Assembly: GCA_044352985.1 (NCBI GenBank)
Contig: JBILCU010000017.1
Location: 4,689 to 68,688, forward strand
Direction of reading: 5' to 3'
From: JADJDM01 sp044352985
GTDB lineage: Bacteria > Bacteroidota > Bacteroidia > B-17B0 > Aurantibacillaceae
DNA length: 64,000 nucleotides
Positions 37,201 through 44,181 of this stretch are shown here, in pieces (position 1 is the stretch's first letter; the number at the start of each line of letters is the position of its first letter). A model generated the notes under the pieces. That model did no database searches. It saw only the letters and a list, made by a program, of their open reading frames with translations, and was not told the origin of the DNA. The translations under genes and the position numbers were made by a program.

Positions 37201-38060
37201 ATTAAGTCAATATGGAAATCTTCAAGAATAGTTTCACGCTCAATTAAAATTTCATTTCTTTCAATTGATACAACTTCTCCGGTATCCTCATCTACGAAAT
37301 CTTCTAACCATGTTTTTAAAACACGAGCTGCTAGTCTTCTACCAACTTCACGTTTTAAACCTGCTTTTGAAACTTTTACTTCATCAGCAAGACCAAATAT
37401 TTCTAAAATTGATTTATCAGATTCAAATCCAATAGCACGTAACAATGTAGTTACAGGTAATTTTTTCTTACGATCAATATATGCGTACATCACACTGTTG
37501 ATGTCTGTTGCAAATTCAATCCAAGAACCTTTAAAAGGAATTACACGTGCTGAATATAATTTAGTACCATTAGCATGACGGCTTTGCCCAAAGAATACAC
37601 CAGGTGAACGATGTAACTGAGAAACAATAACACGCTCAGCTCCATTAATAACAAATGAACCTTTTGGTGTCATGTATGGAATGGTACCTAAATAAACATC
37701 CTGAACGATAGTTTCAAAATCTTCGTGCTCAGGATCGGTACAATACAATCTTAATTTTGCTTTTAGAGGTACGCTATACGTTAAACCTCTTTCGATGCAT
37801 TCATCTAAGCCATAACGTGGCGGATCGATGAAGTAATCCAAAAATTCTAACACGAAATTATTTCTCGCATCAGAAATAGGGAAATTTTCTGCGAAAACCT
37901 TAAATAAACCTTCGTTTTGACGATTTTCTGCAGTAGTTTCCAACTGGAAAAAATCCTGAAAGGATTTTAATTGAATATCCAAAAAATCTGGATAGTCGAT
38001 TGGGAACTTGTTTTTAGAGAAATTTACTCTCTGACTTTTTACATTCTTTTGCACGTACAA
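34245..38060 (-). CDS. rpoB: RNA polymerase beta subunit
   Basis: This is the second catalytic subunit of RNA polymerase, 1271 aa. The [20 protein letters not shown] start and [15 protein letters not shown] are typical of Bacteroidota. The rifampicin pocket (about residues 470-500) reads [20 protein letters not shown] then [18 protein letters not shown]. The residues commonly mutated in resistance (the Asp, His and Ser equivalent to E. coli 516, 526 and 531) are wild-type. The C-terminal [20 protein letters not shown] clamp motif is present. There is no ATG near the start: the frame opens at 38078 and offers TTG at 38060 or GTG at 38054. It lies 128 bp downstream of rplL, with a nested hairpin in the gap. 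Confidence 0.97.
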   Translation of the reverse strand: [1271 protein letters not shown]

Positions 38061-38132
38061 AAATTTAAACGGTAAGACCTAATGTGAACTGACCCAAACT
38101 GACTAAAATTAAAAAATTTTAAAAGTATACAA

Positions 38133-38173
38133 ATAGGCATAGGCCCCCATTATTATGGAGACCTAAAACCTAT
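38133..38173 (-). promoter_or_regulatory. nested hairpin between rplL and rpoB (candidate attenuator)
   Basis: Three nested stems can form: ATAGG with CCTAT, AGG with CCT, and CCAT with ATGG around a TATT loop. Read on the minus strand it lies shortly after the rplL stop and has no T-run directly after it. The rplL-rpoB gap is a known place for partial termination or RNA processing in other bacteria, which sets the ratio of ribosomal protein to polymerase. That role is inferred here. Confidence 0.5.
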
Positions 38174-38188
38174 CAGTTATTTTTGAAA

Positions 38189-38560
38189 TTACTTAACTTC
38201 AACTTTAGCACCGGCTTCTTCAAGAGCTTTTTTAATAGATTCTGCTTCTTCTTTAGCAATACCTTCTTTTACAGCTTTTGGAGCACCGTCAACTAAATCT
38301 TTTGCTTCTTTTAAACCTAAACCAGTTAAGTCTTTTACAACTTTTACAACACCAAGTTTACCTGCACCTGCTTCTAACAAGATAACATCAAAACTTGTTT
38401 TTGCAGCAGCAGCTTCTCCGCCGCCTGCACCACCAGCAACTACTACAGCTGCTGCTGCCGGTTCGATTCCGTATTCATCCTTAAGGATAGTTGATAATTC
38501 TTGCACTTCTTTTACAGTTAAATTTACTAACTGTTCAGCAATTGCTTTTACGTCTGCCAT
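38189..38560 (-). CDS. rplL: 50S ribosomal protein L7/L12
   Basis: This acidic stalk protein (123 aa) recruits translation GTPases. It has an N-terminal dimerisation segment (LVNLTVKEVQELSTILKDEY), an Ala/Gly-rich hinge at about residues 33-54, and a C-terminal factor-binding domain with KLGVVKVVKDLTGLGLKEAK and VDGAPKAVKEG. It follows rplJ by 64 bp and precedes rpoB, the standard order of the rif region. Confidence 0.97.
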   Translation of the reverse strand: MADVKAIAEQLVNLTVKEVQELSTILKDEYGIEPAAAAVVVAGGAGGGEAAAAKTSFDVILLEAGAGKLGVVKVVKDLTGLGLKEAKDLVDGAPKAVKEGIAKEEAESIKKALEEAGAKVEVK

Positions 38561-38624
38561 TTTATTTGATTTTAAAAATTATTAATTAATTGATTTACTT
38601 TTTTCTTAAACTATGTTTAAACCA

Positions 38625-39122
38625 TTAAGCTGCATCTTTTTTCTCTGCATGATTTTGCAAAGCAGAAACAACTCGTTTTGCAGGAGATTGAAGTAATGCA
38701 ACCACATCAGCGATAAGTTCATTTTTGCTCTTGATATTAGCAAGAGTTTCTAAATTGTTATCTCCAATATAAATAGTTTCTTCAACGTAAGCGCCTTTTA
38801 AAATAGGACGATCAGATTTACCTCTGAATTCCTTAATAATTTTAGCAGGAGCATTACCAACTTCGGTGAAAATTAATGCAGTTGCACCTTTTAAAGCTGG
38901 AATTAACTCTACTAACTTACTATCAGCTGCTCTTTCCAATGCTTTTTCCAATAAAGTATTTTTTACTACAGTAATTGATACATTTTTTTCAAAACATTTT
39001 TTTCTTAATTGGTTAACTTTTTCCACAGTTAAAGAAGAGCAATCAGCCAAATAGATTTTGTTGTTTGCGTTCAACTTTTCTACCAGCTCATTGATCACTA
39101 GCGTTTTTTCTTCTTTTTTCAT
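38625..39122 (-). CDS. rplJ: 50S ribosomal protein L10
   Basis: L10 (165 aa) is the base of the L7/L12 stalk. The family pattern LVEKLNANNKIYLADCSSLT, then LRKKCFEKNVSITVVKNTLL and ATALIFTE, is clear, and the C-terminal helix that binds L12 dimers is present. In many bacteria the L10-(L12) complex represses its own mRNA. The rplA-rplJ gap here is only 19 bp, so any such site would have to lie within or near rplA. The gene lies between rplA and rplL. Confidence 0.97.
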   Translation of the reverse strand: MKKEEKTLVINELVEKLNANNKIYLADCSSLTVEKVNQLRKKCFEKNVSITVVKNTLLEKALERAADSKLVELIPALKGATALIFTEVGNAPAKIIKEFRGKSDRPILKGAYVEETIYIGDNNLETLANIKSKNELIADVVALLQSPAKRVVSALQNHAEKKDAA

Positions 39123-39141
39123 TTTTTACTGTTTTTTGATT

Positions 39142-39834
39142 TTAAACCAATGCTTTAGTTTCAACTGAAATACCTGCACTCATAGTACTTGACATGAAAA
39201 CACTTTTCACATAAGTACCTTTTGCAGAAGATGGTTTTAATTTGATTACCGTGTTGATTAATTCATTGGCATTCTCTTCTATTTTTTGAGCATCGAAAGA
39301 TACTTTACCAACAGAAGCATGAATGATACCTGCTTTATCAACTTTGAAATCAATTTTTCCACCTTTTGATTCAGTTACTGCTTTACCAATTTCCATGGTT
39401 ACAGTTCCGGTTTTTGGATTTGGCATTAAACCACGAGGACCAAGAACACGACCTAAAGCACCTAATTTACCCATTACTTGAGGTAAAGTGATGATTACGT
39501 CAACATCCGTCCAACCGCCTTTAATTTTCTCAATATACTCATCCAAACCAACGAAATCTGCACCGGCAGCTTTTGCTTCAGCTTCTTTATCTGGTGTAAC
39601 CAGTGCTAAAACTCTAACTGTTTTTCCGGTACCATGTGGTAAAGAAACCGTTCCGCGAACCATTTGATTAGCTTTACGAGGATCAACTCCTAAACGTATA
39701 GCAACATCAACTGAAGAATCAAACTTTGTTGTTGTGATGTCTTTTACAATTTTTGACGCCTCAGACAAAGAGTAACTCTTGTTTTGGTCGAATTTAGCAT
39801 CGGCTGCTTTTCTTTTTTTAGATACCTTACTCAT
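39142..39834 (-). CDS. rplA: 50S ribosomal protein L1
   Basis: L1 (230 aa) binds 23S rRNA at the mobile stalk. The conserved segments RLGVDPRKANQMVRGTVSLP, GPRGLMPNPKTGTVT and GKIDFKVDKAGIIHASVGK are visible. L1 commonly represses the L11-L1 mRNA by binding its leader; the 119-nt nusG-rplK gap is the likely place here, although no clear mimic of the rRNA site was worked out. It lies 12 bp downstream of rplK. Confidence 0.97.
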   Translation of the reverse strand: MSKVSKKRKAADAKFDQNKSYSLSEASKIVKDITTTKFDSSVDVAIRLGVDPRKANQMVRGTVSLPHGTGKTVRVLALVTPDKEAEAKAAGADFVGLDEYIEKIKGGWTDVDVIITLPQVMGKLGALGRVLGPRGLMPNPKTGTVTMEIGKAVTESKGGKIDFKVDKAGIIHASVGKVSFDAQKIEENANELINTVIKLKPSSAKGTYVKSVFMSSTMSAGISVETKALV

Positions 39835-39846
39835 TGTTTAAAAATT

Positions 39847-40290
39847 TTATTTTTTAATTGGAGATTCACCGGAAACTGTAACTCCCATACTACGGGCAGT
39901 TCCTGCAACCATACTCATCGCTGATTCAATAGTAAAACAGTTCATATCAACCATTTTATCTTCCGCAATTTTGCGTACTTGATCCCATGAAATTGACCCT
40001 ACTTTTTTACGATTACTTTCAGCAGATCCACCTTTGATTTTTGCATGCTCCAATATTTGTACTGCAACAGGAGGACGTTTGATAATAAAATCAAAAGATT
40101 TGTCACTGTAAACATTAATGATTACAGGTAAAACCTTACCGGCCTGCTCTTGAGTACGCGCATTGAATTGCTTGCAAAACTCCATGATGTTAACACCTTT
40201 GGCACCTAATGCGGGACCGATTGGTGGTGATGGGTTGGCTGCCCCTCCTTTAATTTGTAGTTTTACAATTGCTGATAACTCTTTTGCCAT
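39847..40290 (-). CDS. rplK: 50S ribosomal protein L11
   Basis: L11 (147 aa) sits at the GTPase-associated centre. The N-terminal AIVKLQIKGGAANPSPPIGP includes the proline-rich thiostrepton-region motif, followed by LGAKGVNIMEFCKQFN. The C-terminal RNA-binding domain holds GSISWDQVRKIAEDK and the ending SAMSMVAGTARSMGVTV. It begins 119 bp after nusG, a gap that may carry an autogenous L1-binding leader. Confidence 0.97.
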   Translation of the reverse strand: MAKELSAIVKLQIKGGAANPSPPIGPALGAKGVNIMEFCKQFNARTQEQAGKVLPVIINVYSDKSFDFIIKRPPVAVQILEHAKIKGGSAESNRKKVGSISWDQVRKIAEDKMVDMNCFTIESAMSMVAGTARSMGVTVSGESPIKK

Positions 40291-40409
40291 TTTATTTTAT
40301 TTATTTATTTGTTTAGTTACAAGTTTTCATTCAGAGAATTAGGTTTACTTGAGTTTGGAAGCAGCAAAGCGCTCTCTTATAAACTTATGAATTACTTTCT
40401 TGTAATATT

Positions 40410-40976
40410 TTATTCTCTCTCTACTTCTCCGAAACCTAGTTCTACAGGAGTTTTGCGTCCGAAAATTTTAACTGTTACTTTAATTTTTTTCTTTTCTTCG
40501 TTAATTTCCTCAATGATTCCATTAAATCCATTGAAAGGTCCGTTAATAACCTTAACACTCTCTCCTACTACATAACTGTAACTCAATGTTCCTTCAGCTT
40601 CAGTTAATTCATCAACTTTTCCTAATATACGATTTACTTCAGAAACTCTCATTGGAACAGGTTCTCCACCTTTTGTCTCGCCTAAAAAACCAATAACTCC
40701 TGTTATATTTTTTATTATATGAGGAATTTCACCAATTAATGAAGCCTCTATTAATACATATCCTGGATAAAACGATCTTTCCTTAGAGATTTTTTTACCA
40801 TTTCTGATTTGAACTATTTTTTCAGTTGGAATTAATACTTGAGAAACGTAATCTTGCAAGTTTAATCTTGTAATTTCCATCTCAATGTAGTGCTTAACCT
40901 TTTTCTCCTGACCACTAATAGCTCTCACCACATACCATTTTTTCGCCAAGGTTTCGTTTTTTAAATTCTCTGTCAT
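40410..40976 (-). CDS. nusG: transcription termination/antitermination protein NusG
   Basis: NusG (188 aa) binds RNA polymerase and links it to Rho or to the ribosome. The NGN domain begins KWYVVRAISGQEKKVKHYIE and contains ERSFYPGYVLIEA. The C-terminal KOW domain is VVGESVKVINGPFNGFNG plus IIEEINEEK. It follows secE by 12 bp. Its position in the same block as the BoxA-like sites upstream of the tRNA genes fits the shared antitermination machinery. Confidence 0.97.
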   Translation of the reverse strand: MTENLKNETLAKKWYVVRAISGQEKKVKHYIEMEITRLNLQDYVSQVLIPTEKIVQIRNGKKISKERSFYPGYVLIEASLIGEIPHIIKNITGVIGFLGETKGGEPVPMRVSEVNRILGKVDELTEAEGTLSYSYVVGESVKVINGPFNGFNGIIEEINEEKKKIKVTVKIFGRKTPVELGFGEVERE

Positions 40977-40988
40977 TAATTTGAATTT

Positions 40989-41189
40989 TTATAAACTGTT
41001 AAAAAACTGATAAGCCAATTCCATTACATAATTAAAACCTGTATCCATTAACCAAACTAATAATGCAATGATTACAGAAGCAACCATAACAACAATAGCA
41101 CTATTTTGAAGCTCTTGCCATGTTGGCCATGAAGTTTTATGAACTAACTCGTTAGTTGTTTCCTCGAAATATGCTCTAATTTTACTCAT
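40989..41189 (-). CDS. secE: preprotein translocase subunit SecE
   Basis: SecE (66 aa) is the small essential subunit of the SecYEG channel. The single membrane helix is at about residues 30-50 (NSAIVVMVASVIIALLVWLM), preceded by the amphipathic LVHKTSWPTWQELQ with the conserved SWPT motif. I chose the ATG at 41189. A longer reading to 41237 runs into the tRNA-Trp gene. The single-helix form is usual outside the enterobacteria. Confidence 0.95.
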   Translation of the reverse strand: MSKIRAYFEETTNELVHKTSWPTWQELQNSAIVVMVASVIIALLVWLMDTGFNYVMELAYQFFNSL

Positions 41190-41207
41190 TTTAAATTCTT
41201 TTATTTG

Positions 41208-41278
41208 CACGGGTGGAGAGATTCGAACTCCCATCAACGGTTTTGGAGACCGCTATTCTACCCTTGAACTACACCCGT
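41208..41278 (-). tRNA. tRNA-Trp (CCA)
   Basis: The minus strand folds as a 71-nt cloverleaf: acceptor ACGGGTG with CACCCGT, discriminator G, anticodon loop CTCCAAA giving CCA, and a T-arm with GTTCGAATC. The 3' CCA is not encoded. It sits between tuf and secE, as in many bacteria, and is probably cut from a common transcript. Confidence 0.95.
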
Positions 41279-41283
41279 ATTTT

Positions 41284-41325
41284 AAACAGCAAAAGGCTTC
41301 CTGTTAAGAAAGCCATTTACTGTTT
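41284..41325 (-). promoter_or_regulatory. hairpin between tuf and tRNA-Trp
   Basis: Outer stem AAACAG/CTGTTT and inner stem GGCTT/AAGCC can form. On the minus strand the inner stem is followed only by TTTTG. It lies 11 bp after the tuf stop and may be a partial terminator or a processing signal before the tRNA. Confidence 0.45.
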
Positions 41326-41335
41326 AAAAAATTGA

Positions 41336-42523
41336 TTATTTTACGATTTCAGTTACCTGACCAGCACCTACAGTTCGGCCACCTTCACGAATAGCAAAAC
41401 GTAAACCTTTATCCATTGCTACAGGAGCAATTAATTTTACTGTAATAGTAACGTTATCTCCAGGCATAACCATTTCACGACCTGCTTCTAATTCAATTTC
41501 TCCAGTTACATCAGTTGTACGAAGATAGAATTGAGGACGGTATTTATTATGGAATGGAGTGTGACGTCCACCTTCTTCTTTTTTCAAGATATACACCTCT
41601 GCTTTGAACTCAGTGTGTGCTTTGATTGAACCAGGTTTTACGATAACCATACCACGACGGATATCTTTTTTATCGATACCACGTAATAATAAACCTACGT
41701 TATCTCCAGCCTCACCGTAATCTAATATTTTACGGAACATCTCTACACCAGTAACAGTAGATGTCAATTTTTCTTCTTGCATACCCATGATATCAACTGT
41801 ATCACCCGAGTTGATAACTCCTGTTTCAATACGACCAGTTGCTACAGTACCACGACCAGTAATAGTAAATACATCTTCAACCGGCATTAAGAAAGGTTTT
41901 TCTTTTTCACGTGGAGGAAGAGGAATAAAAGTATCAACAGCTTCCATTAATTCCATAATTTTAGGAACCCAATTAGCATCTTTATTTAATCCACCTAATG
42001 CAGATCCACGGATAATTGGAGTATTATCACCATCAAATTGATAGAAAGATAATAACTCACGAACTTCCATTTCAACTAAATCTAATAATTCAGCATCTTC
42101 AACCATGTCAACTTTATTCATAAACACAACGATTTTAGGAACACCAACCTGGCGAGCTAAAAGGATATGTTCACGAGTTTGAGGCATAGGTCCATCAGTT
42201 GCAGCAACTACAAGGATAGCACCATCCATTTGAGCAGCACCAGTAACCATGTTTTTTACGTAATCAGCGTGACCAGGACAGTCAACGTGAGCGTAGTGAC
42301 GGTTTGCTGTTTGATACTCTACGTGAGACGTATTAATGGTAATACCACGTTCTTTTTCTTCAGGAGCGTTATCGATTGAAGAGAAATCACGAACTTCAGC
42401 TAAACCTTTATCTGCTAATACAGCAGTGATTGCAGCTGTTAATGTAGTTTTTCCGTGGTCAACGTGACCAATTGTTCCAATGTTAACATGTGGTTTGGAA
42501 CGGTCGAATTTTTCTTTTGCCAT
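41336..42523 (-). CDS. tuf: elongation factor Tu
   Basis: EF-Tu (395 aa) delivers aminoacyl-tRNA to the ribosome. G1 is GHVDHGKTT, G3 DCPGHADYV, G4 NKVDMV and G5 SALGG; switch I includes RGITINTSHVEY. Domains 2 and 3 are intact, ending GGRTVGAGQVTEIVK. It is flanked by tRNA-Thr(GGT) upstream and tRNA-Trp downstream on the same strand, the ancestral tRNA-tufB-secE-nusG arrangement. Confidence 0.98.
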   Translation of the reverse strand: MAKEKFDRSKPHVNIGTIGHVDHGKTTLTAAITAVLADKGLAEVRDFSSIDNAPEEKERGITINTSHVEYQTANRHYAHVDCPGHADYVKNMVTGAAQMDGAILVVAATDGPMPQTREHILLARQVGVPKIVVFMNKVDMVEDAELLDLVEMEVRELLSFYQFDGDNTPIIRGSALGGLNKDANWVPKIMELMEAVDTFIPLPPREKEKPFLMPVEDVFTITGRGTVATGRIETGVINSGDTVDIMGMQEEKLTSTVTGVEMFRKILDYGEAGDNVGLLLRGIDKKDIRRGMVIVKPGSIKAHTEFKAEVYILKKEEGGRHTPFHNKYRPQFYLRTTDVTGEIELEAGREMVMPGDNVTITVKLIAPVAMDKGLRFAIREGGRTVGAGQVTEIVK

Positions 42524-42610
42524 AGCTTATTTGTTGTTTTTGTTTGTTATTTATTATCTATTTATTAACCTTAATTCTATTTTTATCTTTAAAAATTCTC
42601 AATTTACTAG

Positions 42611-42682
<72 letters not shown>

Positions 42683-42698
42683 TTAAACCGTTATATTT

Positions 42699-42714
42699 CA
42701 ATTTTTTAAAGAAC
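42699..42714 (-). promoter_or_regulatory. BoxA-like antitermination site before tRNA-Thr(GGT)
   Basis: The minus-strand sequence GTTCTTTAAAAAATTG resembles boxA (E. coli TGCTCTTTAACA), the NusB/S10 loading site. A near-identical copy precedes the other tRNA-Thr gene at 43139-43152. Confidence 0.5.
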
Positions 42715-42729
42715 TAATTTCATTCAGCA

Positions 42730-42753
42730 CAAAAAGTCCCACTTTCGGGACTT
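42730..42753 (-). terminator. terminator between tRNA-Gly and tRNA-Thr(GGT)
   Basis: A 7-bp stem, AAGTCCC (42734-42740) with GGGACTT (42747-42753), has a 6-nt loop. On the minus strand it is followed by five T in total. It would separate the Thr-Tyr-Gly tRNA cluster from the tRNA-Thr-tuf unit. Confidence 0.75.
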
Positions 42754-42850
42754 AAAAGAGGATTAAATTACCCTCTAAAAATTGTATTTTCCAACAACAC
42801 CAAAATATTTTTTTTCTTTTCTAAAAACCCTTCTAAAAAAGAAATCAGTG

Positions 42851-42923
42851 AGCGGAAGACGGGTCTCGAACCCGCAACCTCCAGCTTGGAAGGCTGGAGC
42901 TCTACCAATTGAGCTACTTCCGC
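42851..42923 (-). tRNA. tRNA-Gly (TCC)
   Basis: The 73-nt cloverleaf has acceptor GCGGAAG with CTTCCGC, D-arm GCTCAATTGGTAGAGC, anticodon loop CTTCCAA giving TCC, and T-loop GTTCGAGAC. It is third in the tRNA cluster. Confidence 0.95.
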
Positions 42924-42958
42924 TTATTTTTTGTAATAAATTACAAAAAAAAGCAATG

Positions 42959-43039
42959 TGGGGAGAGAAGGATTCGAACCTTCGAAGCTTTCGCAACGGA
43001 TTTACAGTCCGTCCCATTTGGCCACTCTGGTATCTCCCC
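42959..43039 (-). tRNA. tRNA-Tyr (GTA)
   Basis: The 81-nt class II tRNA has acceptor GGGGAGA with TCTCCCC, discriminator A, anticodon loop CTGTAAA giving GTA, a long variable arm, and T-loop GTTCGAATC. It is second in the cluster. Confidence 0.95.
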
Positions 43040-43052
43040 GGCCAAAAAAAAG

Positions 43053-43125
43053 AGCCGAAGAAGGGACTCGAACCCCCGACCAGCTGATTACAAATCAGCT
43101 GCTCTACCAGCTGAGCTACTTCGGC
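43053..43125 (-). tRNA. tRNA-Thr (TGT)
   Basis: The 73-nt cloverleaf has acceptor GCCGAAG with CTTCGGC, D-arm GCTCAGCTGGTAGAGC, anticodon loop TTTGTAA giving TGT, and T-loop GTTCGAGTC. It is the first gene after the cluster promoter. Confidence 0.95.
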
Positions 43126-43138
43126 TTTTAATTTTATA

Positions 43139-43152
43139 CAATTTTAAAGAAC
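43139..43152 (-). promoter_or_regulatory. BoxA-like antitermination site before tRNA-Thr(TGT)
   Basis: The minus-strand sequence GTTCTTTAAAATTG lies about 20 bp downstream of the -7 element and 14 bp before the first tRNA. It matches the site before tRNA-Thr(GGT) and resembles boxA. Confidence 0.5.
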
Positions 43153-43172
43153 GAATTCAAAAAATTGGAGTG

Positions 43173-43205
43173 CAAAGGTATTAAAAGATTTTAATCTGCA
43201 ACAAA
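43173..43205 (-). promoter_or_regulatory. consensus promoter of the tRNA cluster
   Basis: On the minus strand the -7 element TACCTTTG (43173-43180) fits TAnnTTTG exactly. A TTTGTTG sequence (43199-43205) supplies the -33 element, with 18 bp between TTG and the -7 box. It continues TACCTTTGCA, the form typical of strong stable-RNA promoters in this phylum. The start of transcription is expected near 43166, about 40 nt before tRNA-Thr. Confidence 0.75.
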
Positions 43206-43286
43206 AAAAAACATAACATTTTGTGTTTTTTTTTAATCTTACCATAACTGACTGTATTTCAAATAAATTATTATTTAAAAAAAACA

Positions 43287-43715
43287 TTAATTATTAATGT
43301 GATCAAAAAAAATCAACATCTCATCTTCTTTTTGTCTCATTATTTTTTTTTCATTAATTGATTTGTCTTTAAAACCACACAAATGTAAAATACCATGAAT
43401 TAAAACTCTGTTTAATTCATTTTCAAATGGCGCTTTTTCTTTTTGTGCATTTTCAACTACTCGCTCAATACTGATATAAATTTCACCATTTATCGTGTTT
43501 TTTTCACAATAGTCGAATGTAATGATATCAGTATAAGTATTATGACTCAAAAACTGTTGATTGATTTTTAACAACTCTTCATCATTAGAAAAAGTAAAAT
43601 AAATTTTACCAGTTTTAAATCCTTGTTTTTCGATTACATTTTTTATCCAAAGTTTAATTTTTGATCGGTTTTTAAACTTAAAATCCGTAGTGGTTTGATT
43701 GAAGTGTATGGCCAT
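43287..43715 (-). CDS. ybeY: endoribonuclease YbeY (rRNA maturation factor)
   Basis: YbeY (142 aa) is a metal-dependent endoribonuclease in 16S rRNA 3'-end maturation and ribosome quality control. The family core is visible: FTFSNDEELLKINQQFLSHN, TDIITFDYCE, GEIYISIERV and the metal motif HGILHLCGFKD. The first two His ligands are present, but the third of the HGxLHLxGxDH pattern reads Lys-Asp; I recall this in other Bacteroidota YbeY too. The ATG at 43715 lies directly after the T-run of a terminator hairpin, leaving no separate leader. Confidence 0.88.
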   Translation of the reverse strand: MAIHFNQTTTDFKFKNRSKIKLWIKNVIEKQGFKTGKIYFTFSNDEELLKINQQFLSHNTYTDIITFDYCEKNTINGEIYISIERVVENAQKEKAPFENELNRVLIHGILHLCGFKDKSINEKKIMRQKEDEMLIFFDHINN

Positions 43716-43739
43716 AAAAAAGTCCCGCTTTGCGGGACT
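43716..43739 (-). terminator. Rho-independent terminator abutting the ybeY start
   Basis: An 8-bp stem, AGTCCCGC (43721-43728) with GCGGGACT (43732-43739), has a TTT loop. On the minus strand it is followed by TTTTTT and then at once by the ybeY ATG. It would end the DUF4175-ATPase transcript and could also control ybeY expression. Confidence 0.85.
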
Positions 43740-43770
43740 AAATTAAGTAAATAATAAGAAATTAGCTATA

Positions 43771-44181
43771 TTAGTTAAGGTTAAAGCGAAGCACCACTGT
43801 TTTTCCACCATCTTCAAACTCAACCTGATCAGCCAAATGCTGCATCAAAAAAATTCCCCTTCCGCTATCTTTCTCCAAGTTTTCTAGTGCAGTTGGGTCT
43901 GGTAAAGTTGTGTAATCAAAACCGGGACCTTCATCCTGAATAACAAATGAAATATCAGTTGGTGAAGAACGAAATGCAATGTTAAATTCTTTTTCAGGAT
44001 TTCCTTGATTTCCATGCACAATGGCATTGTTAACAGCTTCTGTTACAGAAACTACAATATTTCCATATTTTTCTTCATTAATGTTATAAAGCTCACAAAC
44101 ATCCTCAACCATTCGTTCAACCAACATTAAATTTTGTGAGGTGGAAGATAATTTTAGTTTTTTATTCGGTGCAATAATCAT
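43771..44181 (-). CDS. anti-sigma-factor-type ATP-binding protein (RsbW/SpoIIAB-like)
   Basis: This 136-residue GHKL-fold protein resembles serine-protein kinases and anti-sigma factors of the RsbW group. The N-box is VTEAVNNAIVHGN, the G1 box DEGPGFD, and the G2 region GRGIFLMQHLADQV, ending in VVLRFNL. There is no sensor or receiver domain. Its start overlaps the stop of the upstream DUF4175 gene by 4 bp (ATGA), so translation is coupled. No anti-anti-sigma partner or PP2C phosphatase is in the window. It could act on a sigma factor elsewhere or regulate its coupled neighbour; both are inference. Confidence 0.82.
   Translation of the reverse strand: MIIAPNKKLKLSSTSQNLMLVERMVEDVCELYNINEEKYGNIVVSVTEAVNNAIVHGNQGNPEKEFNIAFRSSPTDISFVIQDEGPGFDYTTLPDPTALENLEKDSGRGIFLMQHLADQVEFEDGGKTVVLRFNLN

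Noticed and set aside
42775..43184. Overlapping open frames on both strands with Arg/Pro-rich products
   Set aside because: They are translations of the tRNA-Gly, tRNA-Tyr and tRNA-Thr genes, a common false-gene pattern.
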